NCBI RefSeq assembly: GCF_026343295.1
Contig: NZ_JAPELY010000001.1
Coordinates: 62,001-126,000, forward strand
Length of the DNA stretch: 64,000 bases
Direction: 5' to 3'
Origin: Streptomyces sp. NBC_00083
Lineage (GTDB): Bacteria; Actinomycetota; Actinomycetes; Streptomycetales; Streptomycetaceae
The notes under the pieces were generated by a model that saw nothing but the letters and a program-made list of their open reading frames with translations, searched no databases and was not told where the DNA came from. How positions within the stretch are numbered: position 1 is the stretch's first letter; each line of letters begins with the position of its first letter. Below are positions 19,143 through 27,611 of this stretch, in pieces. A program made the position numbers and the translations under genes.

Positions 19143-21977
19143 ATGGCAGATGGCGCGAAGGGCCCGGGAGCGGAACGAGAACTGGCGCGGGAGCTGTCCC
19201 GGGTGGTCCGGGGCCGGGTGGACCTCGGGGTCACCGCCCGCGCCCTCACCACGATGGACGCCTCCAACTACCGCCGGGTCCCGCTGGGCGTGGTCGCCCC
19301 GCGCGACGCCGACGACGTGGCGGCCACCCTCGCGGTGTGCCGGACGTACGGGGTGCCGGTCGTGCCGCGCGGCGGCGGCACCTCGATCGCCGGCCAGGCC
19401 ACCGGCACCGGGATCGTGCTCGACTTCACCCGCTTCATGCGCTCCCTCGTCTCCCTCGACGCCGAGGCCCGAACCGCCGTGGTGCGGCCGGGACTTGTCC
19501 TCGAAGTCCTCCGGGACGCCGCCGCGCCCCACGGCCTCACCTTCGGACCCGACCCGTCCACGCACAGCCGGTGCACGCTCGGCGGGATGATCGGCAACAA
19601 CGCGTGCGGCGCGCATTCGGTGGCGTGGGGGACCACGGCCGACAACGTCCTTGATCTGACCGTCGTCGGCGCACGGGGCGACCGGTACCACCTGGCACGG
19701 GGGTGGGAGAGTTCGACAGCGCCCGATGGACTGCGCGATGTCGTCAGCCGTCATCTGTCACTCCTGCGCACCGGCTACCCCCAGGACCTGCCGCGCCGCA
19801 TCTCCGGCTACGCCCTGGACGCCCTGCTCCCCGAACGCGGCGCCGACCTCGCGCGGGCGTTCTGCGGCAGCGAGGGAACGCTCGGCGTGGTCACCGAGGC
19901 CACCGTGCGTCTCGTGGAGTCGCCGCGCGCCCGCGCCCTCGCGGTGCTCGGCTACCCCGACGAGAGCGCCGCCGCCGAAGCGGCGCCCGGCCTGCTGCCG
20001 TACCGGCCGCTGACCGTCGAGGGCATGGCCGCCGATCTCGTACCCGCACGCGACGGCGCCGGACTGCCGCGCGGCGGGGCCTGGCTCTTCGTCGAGACGG
20101 GCGGGACGAGCGAGGCCCAGGCCCGCGCCCGCGCACAGGAGTTGGCCGAGGCGGGCGACGCGCTCGACACCGCCGTGGTGAGCGACCCGGCGGCGATGCG
20201 CGCGCTGTGGCGGATCCGCGAGGACGCCGCCGGCACCGCGACCCGCATGCCCGACGGCACCGAGGCGTGGCCGGGATGGGAGGACTGCGCGGTGCCGCCG
20301 GCCCGGCTCGGCGCGTACCTGCGCGCATTCCGCTCCCTGCTGGCCTCGTACGGGCTGCGCGGGGCGCCGTACGGACACTTCGGCGACGGCTGCGTCCACG
20401 TCCGCATCGACTTCGACCTGGTGAGCCCCGGCGGCATCGGACGCTTCCGCGCGTTCTCCGAGGAGCTCGCCGCACTCGTCGTGGCGCACGGCGGATCGCT
20501 CAGCGGCGAACACGGCGACGGGCAGGCCCGCGCGGAACTCCTCCCGACGATGTACGGGCCCGAACTGGTCGGCGTGTTCGGGGAGTTCAAGGACGCGTGG
20601 GACCCGGACGGGCTGCTCAACCCGGGCATCCTCGCGCGGCCCGCCCGCCTCGACGAGAACCTGCGCTTCGCGGTGCTGCCGAAGCGCGGGGCGGTGGACG
20701 TCGCGTTCGGCTACCCGCACGACGGCGGCGACTTCTCGGCGGCGGTGAGCCGCTGTGTGGGTGTCGCCAAATGCCGTACGGAGCAGGCGGGTTCGGCGTC
20801 GGTGATGTGCCCGTCGTTCCGGGCGACCGGCGAGGAGGAGCACTCCACGCGGGGCCGGGCGCGGCTGCTGCACGAGATGCTGGCCGGCGAGGTGGTCACC
20901 GACGGTTGGCGCTCGCGGGAGGTGCGCGACGCGCTCGACCTGTGCCTGTCCTGCAAGGGCTGCCGCAGCGACTGCCCGGTGGGCGTGGACATGGCCACGT
21001 ACAAGGCGGAATTCCTGCACCACCACTACGCGGGCCGCCGCCGCCCGGCCGCCCACTACGCGCTGGGCCGGCTGCCCGAGTGGCTGCGGCTCGCGGCGCC
21101 GGCGGCGCGCGTGCTCAACGCGGCGGCCCGGGTCCGCCCGCTCGCGGCGCTCGCGAAACGGTTCGCGGGGATCGCGCCGGAGCGGACGATCCCGCGGCTG
21201 GCGGCGCGGACGTTCCTTGCGGAGCTGGGGGAGGGGGCGGAAGTACCGGAAGGGGGCGGGGTCGTGCTGTGGCCGGACACGTTCACCGATCACCTCTCCC
21301 CGGAGGTGGGCCGGGCGGCGCTGCGGGTGCTCGCGGACGCGGGAGTCGAAGTGGGGGTGCCTGCCGGGCGGGTCTGCTGTGGCCTCACCTATGTGTCCAC
21401 CGGACAGCTCGACCGCGCGAAGGTGGTGCTGCGCCATACGCTCGACGTGATGGAGCCGTATCTGTCCGAGACGGGCCGGCCGGTCGTCGTACTCGAACCG
21501 AGCTGCGCGGCCGCCCTGCGCTCGGATCTGCCGGAGCTGCTCCCCGACGACCCGCGCGCGGCCCGCCTCGCCGCGTCGGTACGCACCTTCGCCGAAGCGG
21601 TCGAGGAGTGCGCGCCCCACTGGGTGCCGCCGCGGCTCGACCGTCCGGTGGCCGGGCAGACCCACTGCCACCAGCACGCGGTCCTCGGTGACGCCGCCGA
21701 CCGCCGCCTGCGCGAGAAGGCCGGCCTCACCGGTGAACTCAGCGGGGGGTGCTGCGGTCTCGCCGGGAACTTCGGGTTCGAGCGCGGGCACTGGGAGGTC
21801 TCGCTGGCCTGCGCCGAGGACCAGCTGCTCCCCGCGGTACGGGCCGCCGCACCCGGCACGGAGGTCCTGGCCGACGGCTACTCCTGCCGTACGCAACTCG
21901 CGCAGCTGGCGGGCCGCCGGGCCAGACACCTGGCGGAGGTGCTCGCGGAGGGGCTCGGCGAGGGGGCCGGGGGGTGA
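19143..21977 (+). CDS. FAD-linked and Fe-S oxidoreductase (D-lactate/glycolate dehydrogenase-like)
   Basis: 944 residues fusing two modules. Residues about 1-500 are a GlcD/vanillyl-alcohol-oxidase-type FAD domain (PRGGGTSIAGQATGTG, then FGPDPSTHSRCTLGGMIGNN, with SGEHGDGQARAELL near the end). The C-terminal part has two 4Fe-4S clusters (VSRCVGVAKC through VMCPSFRATGE, and LCLSCKGCRSDCPVGVD) and the CCG cysteine-rich pairs RVCCGLTY and GGCCGLAGNF. Such fusions oxidise 2-hydroxyacids and pass electrons to quinone. The substrate is not fixed by these motifs. The ATG at 19143 has little leader or ribosome-binding site, so a leaderless transcript is possible. Confidence 0.9.
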   Translation: MADGAKGPGAERELARELSRVVRGRVDLGVTARALTTMDASNYRRVPLGVVAPRDADDVAATLAVCRTYGVPVVPRGGGTSIAGQATGTGIVLDFTRFMRSLVSLDAEARTAVVRPGLVLEVLRDAAAPHGLTFGPDPSTHSRCTLGGMIGNNACGAHSVAWGTTADNVLDLTVVGARGDRYHLARGWESSTAPDGLRDVVSRHLSLLRTGYPQDLPRRISGYALDALLPERGADLARAFCGSEGTLGVVTEATVRLVESPRARALAVLGYPDESAAAEAAPGLLPYRPLTVEGMAADLVPARDGAGLPRGGAWLFVETGGTSEAQARARAQELAEAGDALDTAVVSDPAAMRALWRIREDAAGTATRMPDGTEAWPGWEDCAVPPARLGAYLRAFRSLLASYGLRGAPYGHFGDGCVHVRIDFDLVSPGGIGRFRAFSEELAALVVAHGGSLSGEHGDGQARAELLPTMYGPELVGVFGEFKDAWDPDGLLNPGILARPARLDENLRFAVLPKRGAVDVAFGYPHDGGDFSAAVSRCVGVAKCRTEQAGSASVMCPSFRATGEEEHSTRGRARLLHEMLAGEVVTDGWRSREVRDALDLCLSCKGCRSDCPVGVDMATYKAEFLHHHYAGRRRPAAHYALGRLPEWLRLAAPAARVLNAAARVRPLAALAKRFAGIAPERTIPRLAARTFLAELGEGAEVPEGGGVVLWPDTFTDHLSPEVGRAALRVLADAGVEVGVPAGRVCCGLTYVSTGQLDRAKVVLRHTLDVMEPYLSETGRPVVVLEPSCAAALRSDLPELLPDDPRAARLAASVRTFAEAVEECAPHWVPPRLDRPVAGQTHCHQHAVLGDAADRRLREKAGLTGELSGGCCGLAGNFGFERGHWEVSLACAEDQLLPAVRAAAPGTEVLADGYSCRTQLAQLAGRRARHLAEVLAEGLGEGAGG

Positions 21978-22133
21978 GGGTCCGTTGCCCTCGGTGCCGC
22001 TTACATTGGATGGACGGAGTCATTCCGCTTGGCGTGGCCGCGACGACGCGAAAACGGTTGCGGCGGATGCGGGCGGTGCAGAATACTGAATCCGCTAGTT
22101 CAATGTGGTGAACCAGGAGTGGGGTGAGCGCCG

Positions 22134-23120
22134 GTGAATCCGGTCAAGGGCGCGGGTGCGGCCGAGCCGGTCGCGGCGGCCTCCGTCGCCGTACCCGAGG
22201 CCGCCGGTGTGGCGGCGGGCGGGGGTGCGGGTGCGCCCGGCGACGGCTCGCGGGGCCCGGCCGGCGGCGGACGCCGGGCGGCGCTCGGGTCGGTGGCGCT
22301 CGTGGTGTCCGGCGGCATCTCGGTGCAGTTCGGTGCGGCCGTCGCGGTGACGCTGATGCCCCGGGCGGGCGCGGCCGGCGTCGTGACGCTGCGGCTCGTC
22401 GCGGCGGCGCTCGTCCTGATGCTGGTGTGCCGGCCCAAGCTGCGCGGGCACGCGCGGGCGGACTGGGGCACGGTCGTCGTCTTCGGCGTCGCCATGGCCG
22501 GCATGAACGGGCTGTTCTACCAGGCCGTCGACCGCATCCCGCTCGGTGTCGCCGTCACCCTGGAGGTGCTCGGCCCGCTGGCCCTGTCGGTCTTCGCGTC
22601 CCGGCGCCTGGTCAACGTCCTGTGGGCGGGGCTCGCCCTGGCCGGCGTCGTCCTGCTCGGCGGGGGCGGCTTCGGCAGCCTGGACCTGGTCGGAGTGGCG
22701 TACGCGCTGGGGGCGGGCGTGTGCTGGGCGCTGTACATCCTGTTCAGCGCTCGTACGGGGCGGAGGTTCCCGCAGGCCGACGGGCTCGCGCTCGCGATGG
22801 CGGTCGGGGCGGTCGTGTTCCTGCCGATCGGCATCGCGCAGGCCGGGGGCGCGCTGATCGTGCCCTCCACGATGGCGCTGGGCGCGGTGGTGGCGGTGCT
22901 CTCCTCGGTGCTGCCCTACACCCTGGAACTCCTCGCCCTGCGGCGCCTGCCCGCGTCCACCTTCGCGATCCTGATGAGCCTGGAGCCGGCGATCGCCGCG
23001 GCGGCGGGATTCCTGATCCTGAACCAGGCGCTGTCCTGGCCGCAGGCGCTGGCGATCGCGCTGGTGATCGGGGCGAGTATGGGGGCGGTGCGGACGCAGA
23101 TTCGGGGGGTTTCGGGGTAG
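22134..23120 (+). CDS. EamA/DMT-family transporter (RhtA-like)
   Basis: 328 residues with about ten hydrophobic helices, the size of drug/metabolite transporters of the EamA family. After an Ala/Gly-rich N-tail come VALVVSGGISVQFGAAVAVT, MAGMNGLFYQAVDRIPLGVA and VLGPLALSVFASRR. The second EamA half has ALGAGVCWALYILFS, SSVLPYTLELLALRRLPAS and ILMSLEPAIAAAAGF. The pattern resembles threonine/homoserine exporter RhtA, so an amino-acid or metabolite exporter is likely. GTG at 22134 is preceded by AGGAGTGGGG. It appears monocistronic. Confidence 0.88.
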   Translation: MNPVKGAGAAEPVAAASVAVPEAAGVAAGGGAGAPGDGSRGPAGGGRRAALGSVALVVSGGISVQFGAAVAVTLMPRAGAAGVVTLRLVAAALVLMLVCRPKLRGHARADWGTVVVFGVAMAGMNGLFYQAVDRIPLGVAVTLEVLGPLALSVFASRRLVNVLWAGLALAGVVLLGGGGFGSLDLVGVAYALGAGVCWALYILFSARTGRRFPQADGLALAMAVGAVVFLPIGIAQAGGALIVPSTMALGAVVAVLSSVLPYTLELLALRRLPASTFAILMSLEPAIAAAAGFLILNQALSWPQALAIALVIGASMGAVRTQIRGVSG

Positions 23121-23576
23121 CTCCGGGTGGTTCCCTTGCCGGGGCGGGTTGGGTTCTGCGGCTGGGCGGGGGTGCGGCTCCCCGGGGCTCTGCCCCGGAC
23201 CCCGGCGCGTTTTCCCACCCACCCGCCCGTGCGGCTACGTGAGAGTGCGGCCCCCGGGCCCCGGGTGGGTTGGTTCGTGCGGCTGCGCGAGGGTGCACCC
23301 TCGGGGCTTCGCCCCTATCCGCGGTGGGCCGTTCGTGCGGCTACGTGAGGGTGCGGCCCCCGGGCCCCGGCCGGCCCGTTCGTGCAGCGGCGCCCGGGTG
23401 CGGCTCCCCGAGGGTTGCGACTGGCCCCGGCCCGTTCGTGCGGCCGGCGCCGCCGTCCAGGCGGGTGCAGCGCCGCCTCCCCCGCAGGGTGGAGTGGGAC
23501 CGCGCCGTGCCGCCTCCCCCCGCGGAGCGGGGCGCGCTCAGTGGCCCTCCCCCGTATCCCCGGCGGGGCTCCGCGT
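23121..23576. repeat. Repeat-rich intergenic region, no gene
   Basis: The gap between the EamA gene and the DUF4232 gene contains imperfect copies of an element with core TTCGTGCGGCTACGTGAGGG followed by TGCGGCCCCCGGGCCCCGG, near 23226, 23270, 23329 and 23376. Short self-complementary pieces such as GGGGCTCTGCCCC and GGGGCTTCGCCCC are interspersed. Frames crossing it are low-complexity. This looks like a decayed intergenic repeat family whose hairpins may end transcription of both convergent genes. Confidence 0.65.
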
Positions 23577-24257
23577 TCAGCCGCCCTGGCCCGCGCTGCC
23601 CATGGGGCCGACCTTGACCTGGGCGCCGCCGGACTCCGTGACGGGGAGGGACGCGGCGCCGGGCCACGGCAGGGTGGCCGACTTGGTCTCTCCGGGCGGG
23701 GTCACCACGAGGCCCGTGATGCGGGCACCCGAGCCGCCCGAGTCGTTGGCCGGGTAGGTGATGCCGAAGAAGACCGACTTGCCGTGCTTGAGGGTGTAGG
23801 GCGTGGCCGCGGCCCCCGTGCGCTTGGCCGACACCGTGCCCGCGTTGGTCTTCAGGTCGACGCCCGCGAAGCCGGACACCATGCAGTCGTGGCCGCTGGA
23901 GTTCATGAACTCCACGGCCACGGTGCGCTCCGCGTCACCGCCCACCGTGGCGTCCGCCGCCGTGATGTTCAGGTCGAGGGTGCGGCACTTGGCGACCCCC
24001 TTGGCGCTCCCGGCCCCGCCGGACCCGCTGGAGCCCGTCCCGGCCGTCGTGGCCTTGCCGCCGCTGCCACCCGTGCTCTTGTCGCTGCCCTGGTCCGACC
24101 CCGTACCCGAGCCGGAAGCCGAACCGCCGCCCGTGGAGGGCGCGTTGGAGGCGGCGGGCGGGTCGCTCTGCGTGGAGCCGTCGTCGCTCTGGCAGGCCGT
24201 GAGCGAGAGACCCGCGGCAACGGCCAGGGCGGCGAAGGTGAGCTTGCGAACGCGCAT
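23577..24257 (-). CDS. DUF4232 lipoprotein
   Basis: 226 residues. The lipoprotein signal is MRVRKLTFAALAVAAGLSLT with lipobox LTAC, so Cys about 22 should be lipidated. A Ser/Gly/Asp-rich linker of about 60 residues follows. The C-terminal domain (KCRTLDLNITAADATVGG, VEFMNSSGHDCMVSGF and GKSVFFGITYPAND) matches the DUF4232 family of exported actinomycete proteins with a conserved cysteine pair. Function is unknown; surface location is predicted. Confidence 0.9.
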   Translation of the reverse strand: MRVRKLTFAALAVAAGLSLTACQSDDGSTQSDPPAASNAPSTGGGSASGSGTGSDQGSDKSTGGSGGKATTAGTGSSGSGGAGSAKGVAKCRTLDLNITAADATVGGDAERTVAVEFMNSSGHDCMVSGFAGVDLKTNAGTVSAKRTGAAATPYTLKHGKSVFFGITYPANDSGGSGARITGLVVTPPGETKSATLPWPGAASLPVTESGGAQVKVGPMGSAGQGG

Positions 24258-24592
24258 CGGTTCTTCCTCAGTATCGGTTGGCTGGGTGGGCCGCTCGGTA
24301 CGGTCGGTACCAGCGAGCGCTTGTGCTCAACATGACCACACGGAAGGGCGAATCGTTCCGCCCGCCCACCGCCTAAGACACTCCTGTTACACGCACAGAT
24401 GTCGCACAGGCGGCGGCCTCTTCGCTGGTCGGCGACCCGGATGCCCGTCAACCGGCGTTCCTGGCACGTGTTTCCGTGCCGCTCGCGCACCCCTCCGCGG
24501 CAACTCCCTTTCCCGGCCCGCTGGGACAGAGCCGTGACTCGGCGGATCTTGACGGTCGCGGGGCGCGTCCCGTCGCGCGGCCGAAAATACAT

Positions 24593-24606
24593 GCAAGCAC
24601 GCTTGC
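24593..24606. promoter_or_regulatory. Inverted repeat / candidate TetR operator of the atu-like cluster
   Basis: GCAAGC and GCTTGC are perfect 6-bp arms separated by two bases. The right arm overlaps a possible -35 (TTGCTT, 24603-24608) with a weak -10 (CATGCT, 24626-24631) 17 bp on, about 45 bp before the first gene. The size and near-contiguous arms are typical of TetR operators, and the cluster ends with a TetR gene (34705-35343). The rest of the 24258-24674 gap between the divergent genes shows no coding sequence. Confidence 0.5.
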
Positions 24607-24674
24607 TTGTTTCTGTGGGGGCTGCCATGCTCCGGGGCACACCCGCTGTCCGCTGTCCCGGAGGGGAGCGCACC

Positions 24675-25499
24675 GTGTCCGAACCGGCCGGTCCGACCGA
24701 CGCCGCACTCGACGTTCTTGACGACCTGCGTGCCGAGGGCGGTGAACTCGACGTCCTGATCGGCGAGTTGAGTCCCGTCCAGTGGGGCACCGCCACCGCC
24801 GCGCCCGGGTGGACCATCGCCCATCAGGTCGCCCACCTCGCGTGGACCGACACCGCCGCGCTGCTCGCCGTCACCGACCCCGACGCCTTCGCCGCCGAGG
24901 TCGACAAGGCGGCTGCCGCGCCGGACACCTTCGTGGACGACGGCGCCGAGGCAGGGGCCCTGCTGCCGCCCGCCGAGCTGCTCTCCTGGTGGCGGGACAG
25001 CCGCGTACAGCTCCAGGACGCGCTGCGGGCGGCGCCGCCCGGGGCGCGGTTCCCCTGGTACGGGCCGCCCATGTCCACCGCGTCGGTGGCCACCGGCCGC
25101 CTGATGGAGACCTGGGCGCACGGACAGGACGTCTTCGACGCCCTGGGTCGCACCCGCAAGCCCACCGCCCGGCTCCGCCACGTCGCCCGCATCGGGATCC
25201 GCGCCCGTGACTACGCTTTCGCCGTACGGGGGTTGGAGCCGCCGGGCGAGGAGTTCCGGGTCGAGCTGACCGCGCCGGACGGCGCCGGCGTGTGGGCGTA
25301 CGGACCCGAGGGCGCCCAACAGCGGGTCACCGGGCCCGCGTTGGACTTCTGCCTCCTCGTCACCCAGCGCCTGCACCGCGACGACACCGCTGTGACGGCC
25401 GAGGGCGCCGACGCCGAGCGCTGGCTCGGCATCGCGCAGGCCTTCGCCGGCCCCGCGGGCCCCGGCCGCCCGCCCCGCGCCGCCGAGGACGCCTCGTGA
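24675..25499 (+). CDS. TIGR03084-family (DinB/maleylpyruvate isomerase-like) protein
   Basis: 274 residues. The N-terminal half resembles the DinB/mycothiol-dependent maleylpyruvate isomerase N-domain, a four-helix bundle binding a metal through histidines: GWTIAHQVAHLAWTDTAALL and RLMETWAHGQDVFDALG supply likely ligands. GTG at 24675 follows GGAGGGG. The stop overlaps the next gene start as GTGA. In actinomycetes this family (TIGR03084) is, from memory, often found beside AtuA-like genes; its reaction is unknown. It is the first gene of the catabolic cluster. Confidence 0.82.
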   Translation: MSEPAGPTDAALDVLDDLRAEGGELDVLIGELSPVQWGTATAAPGWTIAHQVAHLAWTDTAALLAVTDPDAFAAEVDKAAAAPDTFVDDGAEAGALLPPAELLSWWRDSRVQLQDALRAAPPGARFPWYGPPMSTASVATGRLMETWAHGQDVFDALGRTRKPTARLRHVARIGIRARDYAFAVRGLEPPGEEFRVELTAPDGAGVWAYGPEGAQQRVTGPALDFCLLVTQRLHRDDTAVTAEGADAERWLGIAQAFAGPAGPGRPPRAAEDAS

Positions 25500-27229
25500 G
25501 CCGGGACGGGCACATGGGCGCGGGCTTCGGCGCGGGCCGCGTCCTGCGGATCGGCAACGCCTCCGGGTTCTACGGCGACCGCTTCGACGCCCTGCGCGAG
25601 ATGCTCACCGGCGGCCCGCTCGACGTCCTCACCGGCGACTACCTCGCCGAACTCACCCTGCTCATCCTCGGCCGCGACCGGCTGCGCGACCCGCGGCTCG
25701 GCTATGCCAAGACGTTCCTGCGGCAGCTGGAGGAGTGCCTCGGGCTCGCACGGGAGCGCGGGGTGCGCATCGTCGCCAACGCCGGTGGTCTCAACCCGGC
25801 CGGACTCGCCGCCGCCGTACGGGAGTTGAGCGAGCGGGTCGGCGTTCCCGTACGGGTCGGCCATGTCGAGGGGGACGCCCTGCCGCTGCCCGAGGGTGCG
25901 CTTACCGCCAACGCCTACCTCGGCGGCGGCGGCATCGCGGCCTGCCTGCGGGGCGGCGCGGACATCGTCGTCACCGGCCGCGTCACCGACGCCGCCCTCG
26001 TCACCGGGCCCGCCGCCTGGTGGTTCGGCTGGGGGCCCGGGGACCACGACGCGCTCGCGGGCGCGGTGGTCGCCGGGCACGTCCTGGAATGCGGCACCCA
26101 GGCCACCGGCGGCAACTACTCCTTCTTCACGGAGTTCGCGCCCGGCGCGCTCGCCCGCCCCGGCTTTCCCCTCGCCGAGATCCACGCCGACGGGTCCAGC
26201 GTCATCACCAAACACCCCGGCACGGGGGGCGTCGTCGACGTCGGCACGGTCACCGCGCAGCTCCTGTACGAGACGTCCGGCGCGCGGTACGCGGGGCCCG
26301 ACGTCACGGCGCGGCTCGACACGGTACGGCTCGACCAGGAAGGGCCCGACCGGGTACGCGTCACCGGCGTGCGGGGCGAGGCGCCGCCGCCCACCCTCAA
26401 GGCGGGGATCACCCGCATCGGAGGCTGGCGCAACGAGGTCGTGTTCGTGCTGACGGGACTCGACGTCGAGGCGAAGGCCGCCCTGGTGCGGGAGCAGATC
26501 GAGGACGCGTTCCGGCGCGCCAAGTCCCGCCCGGAACAGGTGCGTTGGGAGCTGTCCCGGACGGACCGGGCCGACGCGGCGAGCGAGGAGGCCGCGAGCG
26601 CGCTGCTGCGCCTCGTGGTGCGGGACCCCGACCCGGCGGCGGTGGGCCGGGTGGTGAGCGGCGCCGCCATCGAGCTGGCGCTCGGCAGCTACCCCGGCTT
26701 CCACGTCACGGCGCCGCCGGGGAAGGGGGCGCCGTACGGGGTGTTCTCGGCGGAGTACGTCGATGCGGGGGCGGTCGAGCAGGTGGCCGTACTCCCGGAC
26801 GGCGTACGGGAGTTGATAGATCCGCCCGTCCGTACCGCCGCTTTGTCGCCGGTCCCGGAGCCTCCGCTGCCGGCGTCCGCCGTCGACCTCTCGGGCGGTA
26901 CCCGGCGGGTGCCGCTGGGGGCCGTGGCGGGGGCCCGGAGCGGGGACAAGGGCGGGGACGTGAATGTGGGGGTGTGGGTGCGGTCGCAGGCGGCGTGGGA
27001 GTGGCTGGTGGGGGAGGTTTCGGTGGACCGCTTTCGTGAACTCCTGCCGGAGACGGGCGAGTTGAAGGTGGTGCGCCATGTTCTGCCGAACCTGTGGGCG
27101 CTGAACTTCGTGGTGGAGGGGCTGCTGGGGGAGGGGGTCGCCTCGCAGGCGCGGTTCGATCCGCAGGGGAAAGGGGTGGGGGAATGGCTGCGGGGGAGGG
27201 TGGTGGAGGTGCCGGCGGGGTTGGTGTGA
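25496..27229 (+). CDS. atuA: AtuA-like protein (acyclic terpene utilisation family)
   Basis: 577 residues. The N-terminal about 440 residues match the AtuA/DUF1446 fold (RIGNASGFYGDRFDALREML, VANAGGLNPAGLAAAV, GGGGIAACLRGGADIVVTGR, and ATGGNYSFFTEF). The C-terminal about 100 residues (ARSGDKGGDVNVGVWVRS) correspond to the second AtuA domain. AtuA of Pseudomonas is needed for growth on citronellol/geraniol but its reaction is not established. GTG at 25496 overlaps the upstream stop. A 382-base repeat-rich gap separates it from the carboxylase genes. Confidence 0.87.
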   Translation: MSRDGHMGAGFGAGRVLRIGNASGFYGDRFDALREMLTGGPLDVLTGDYLAELTLLILGRDRLRDPRLGYAKTFLRQLEECLGLARERGVRIVANAGGLNPAGLAAAVRELSERVGVPVRVGHVEGDALPLPEGALTANAYLGGGGIAACLRGGADIVVTGRVTDAALVTGPAAWWFGWGPGDHDALAGAVVAGHVLECGTQATGGNYSFFTEFAPGALARPGFPLAEIHADGSSVITKHPGTGGVVDVGTVTAQLLYETSGARYAGPDVTARLDTVRLDQEGPDRVRVTGVRGEAPPPTLKAGITRIGGWRNEVVFVLTGLDVEAKAALVREQIEDAFRRAKSRPEQVRWELSRTDRADAASEEAASALLRLVVRDPDPAAVGRVVSGAAIELALGSYPGFHVTAPPGKGAPYGVFSAEYVDAGAVEQVAVLPDGVRELIDPPVRTAALSPVPEPPLPASAVDLSGGTRRVPLGAVAGARSGDKGGDVNVGVWVRSQAAWEWLVGEVSVDRFRELLPETGELKVVRHVLPNLWALNFVVEGLLGEGVASQARFDPQGKGVGEWLRGRVVEVPAGLV

Positions 27230-27611
27230 GCTTCTCCTTCCCCACCCCGCCCCTTCCCGAGACCCTCCGGGGGATCGGCCGCGCGGGCCGGAATCGGGCC
27301 GGGGAGGGCCGCCCGCGCAGTTCCCCGCGCGCCTGGCGGCACGCATGCCCCTCGGGGTCCGCTGCTCGCGCCCATCGTCGTGGGGCCGTGCCCGTGTCGC
27401 CGCCCGGCGTCTCTGGCGGCACGCATGTCCTCCGGGGTCCGCTGCCCGCGCCCGCCGTGGGGGGGAGCCGCGCTCGCGTCACCGCCCCGTGTCCCCGGCC
27501 ACGCGGTGTCGGCGGCACGTACACCGCCCCGCGCCCCCGGCCACGCGGTGCCGGGCGGCACGTACACCGCTGCTCCCGCCCCCCCATCAACCCCACCCAC
27601 CAAGGAGCCCC
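27230..27611. repeat. Repeat-containing gap inside the atu-like cluster
   Basis: Two pairs of direct repeats are visible. One has the core CTGGCGGCACGCATG followed by GGGGTCCGCTGC and CGCGCCC, at about 27333 and 27411. The other has the core CCCCGGCCACGCGGTG followed by GGCACGTACACCGC, at about 27494 and 27536. No coding sequence is evident. AAGGAG at 27602-27607 is the ribosome-binding site of the carboxyltransferase gene. Confidence 0.7.

Noticed and set aside
22095..23222. Minus-strand frame of 375 codons opposite the EamA gene
   Set aside because: Composition is His/Arg/Gly/Pro-rich without family motifs, while the plus strand has ten clear membrane helices.
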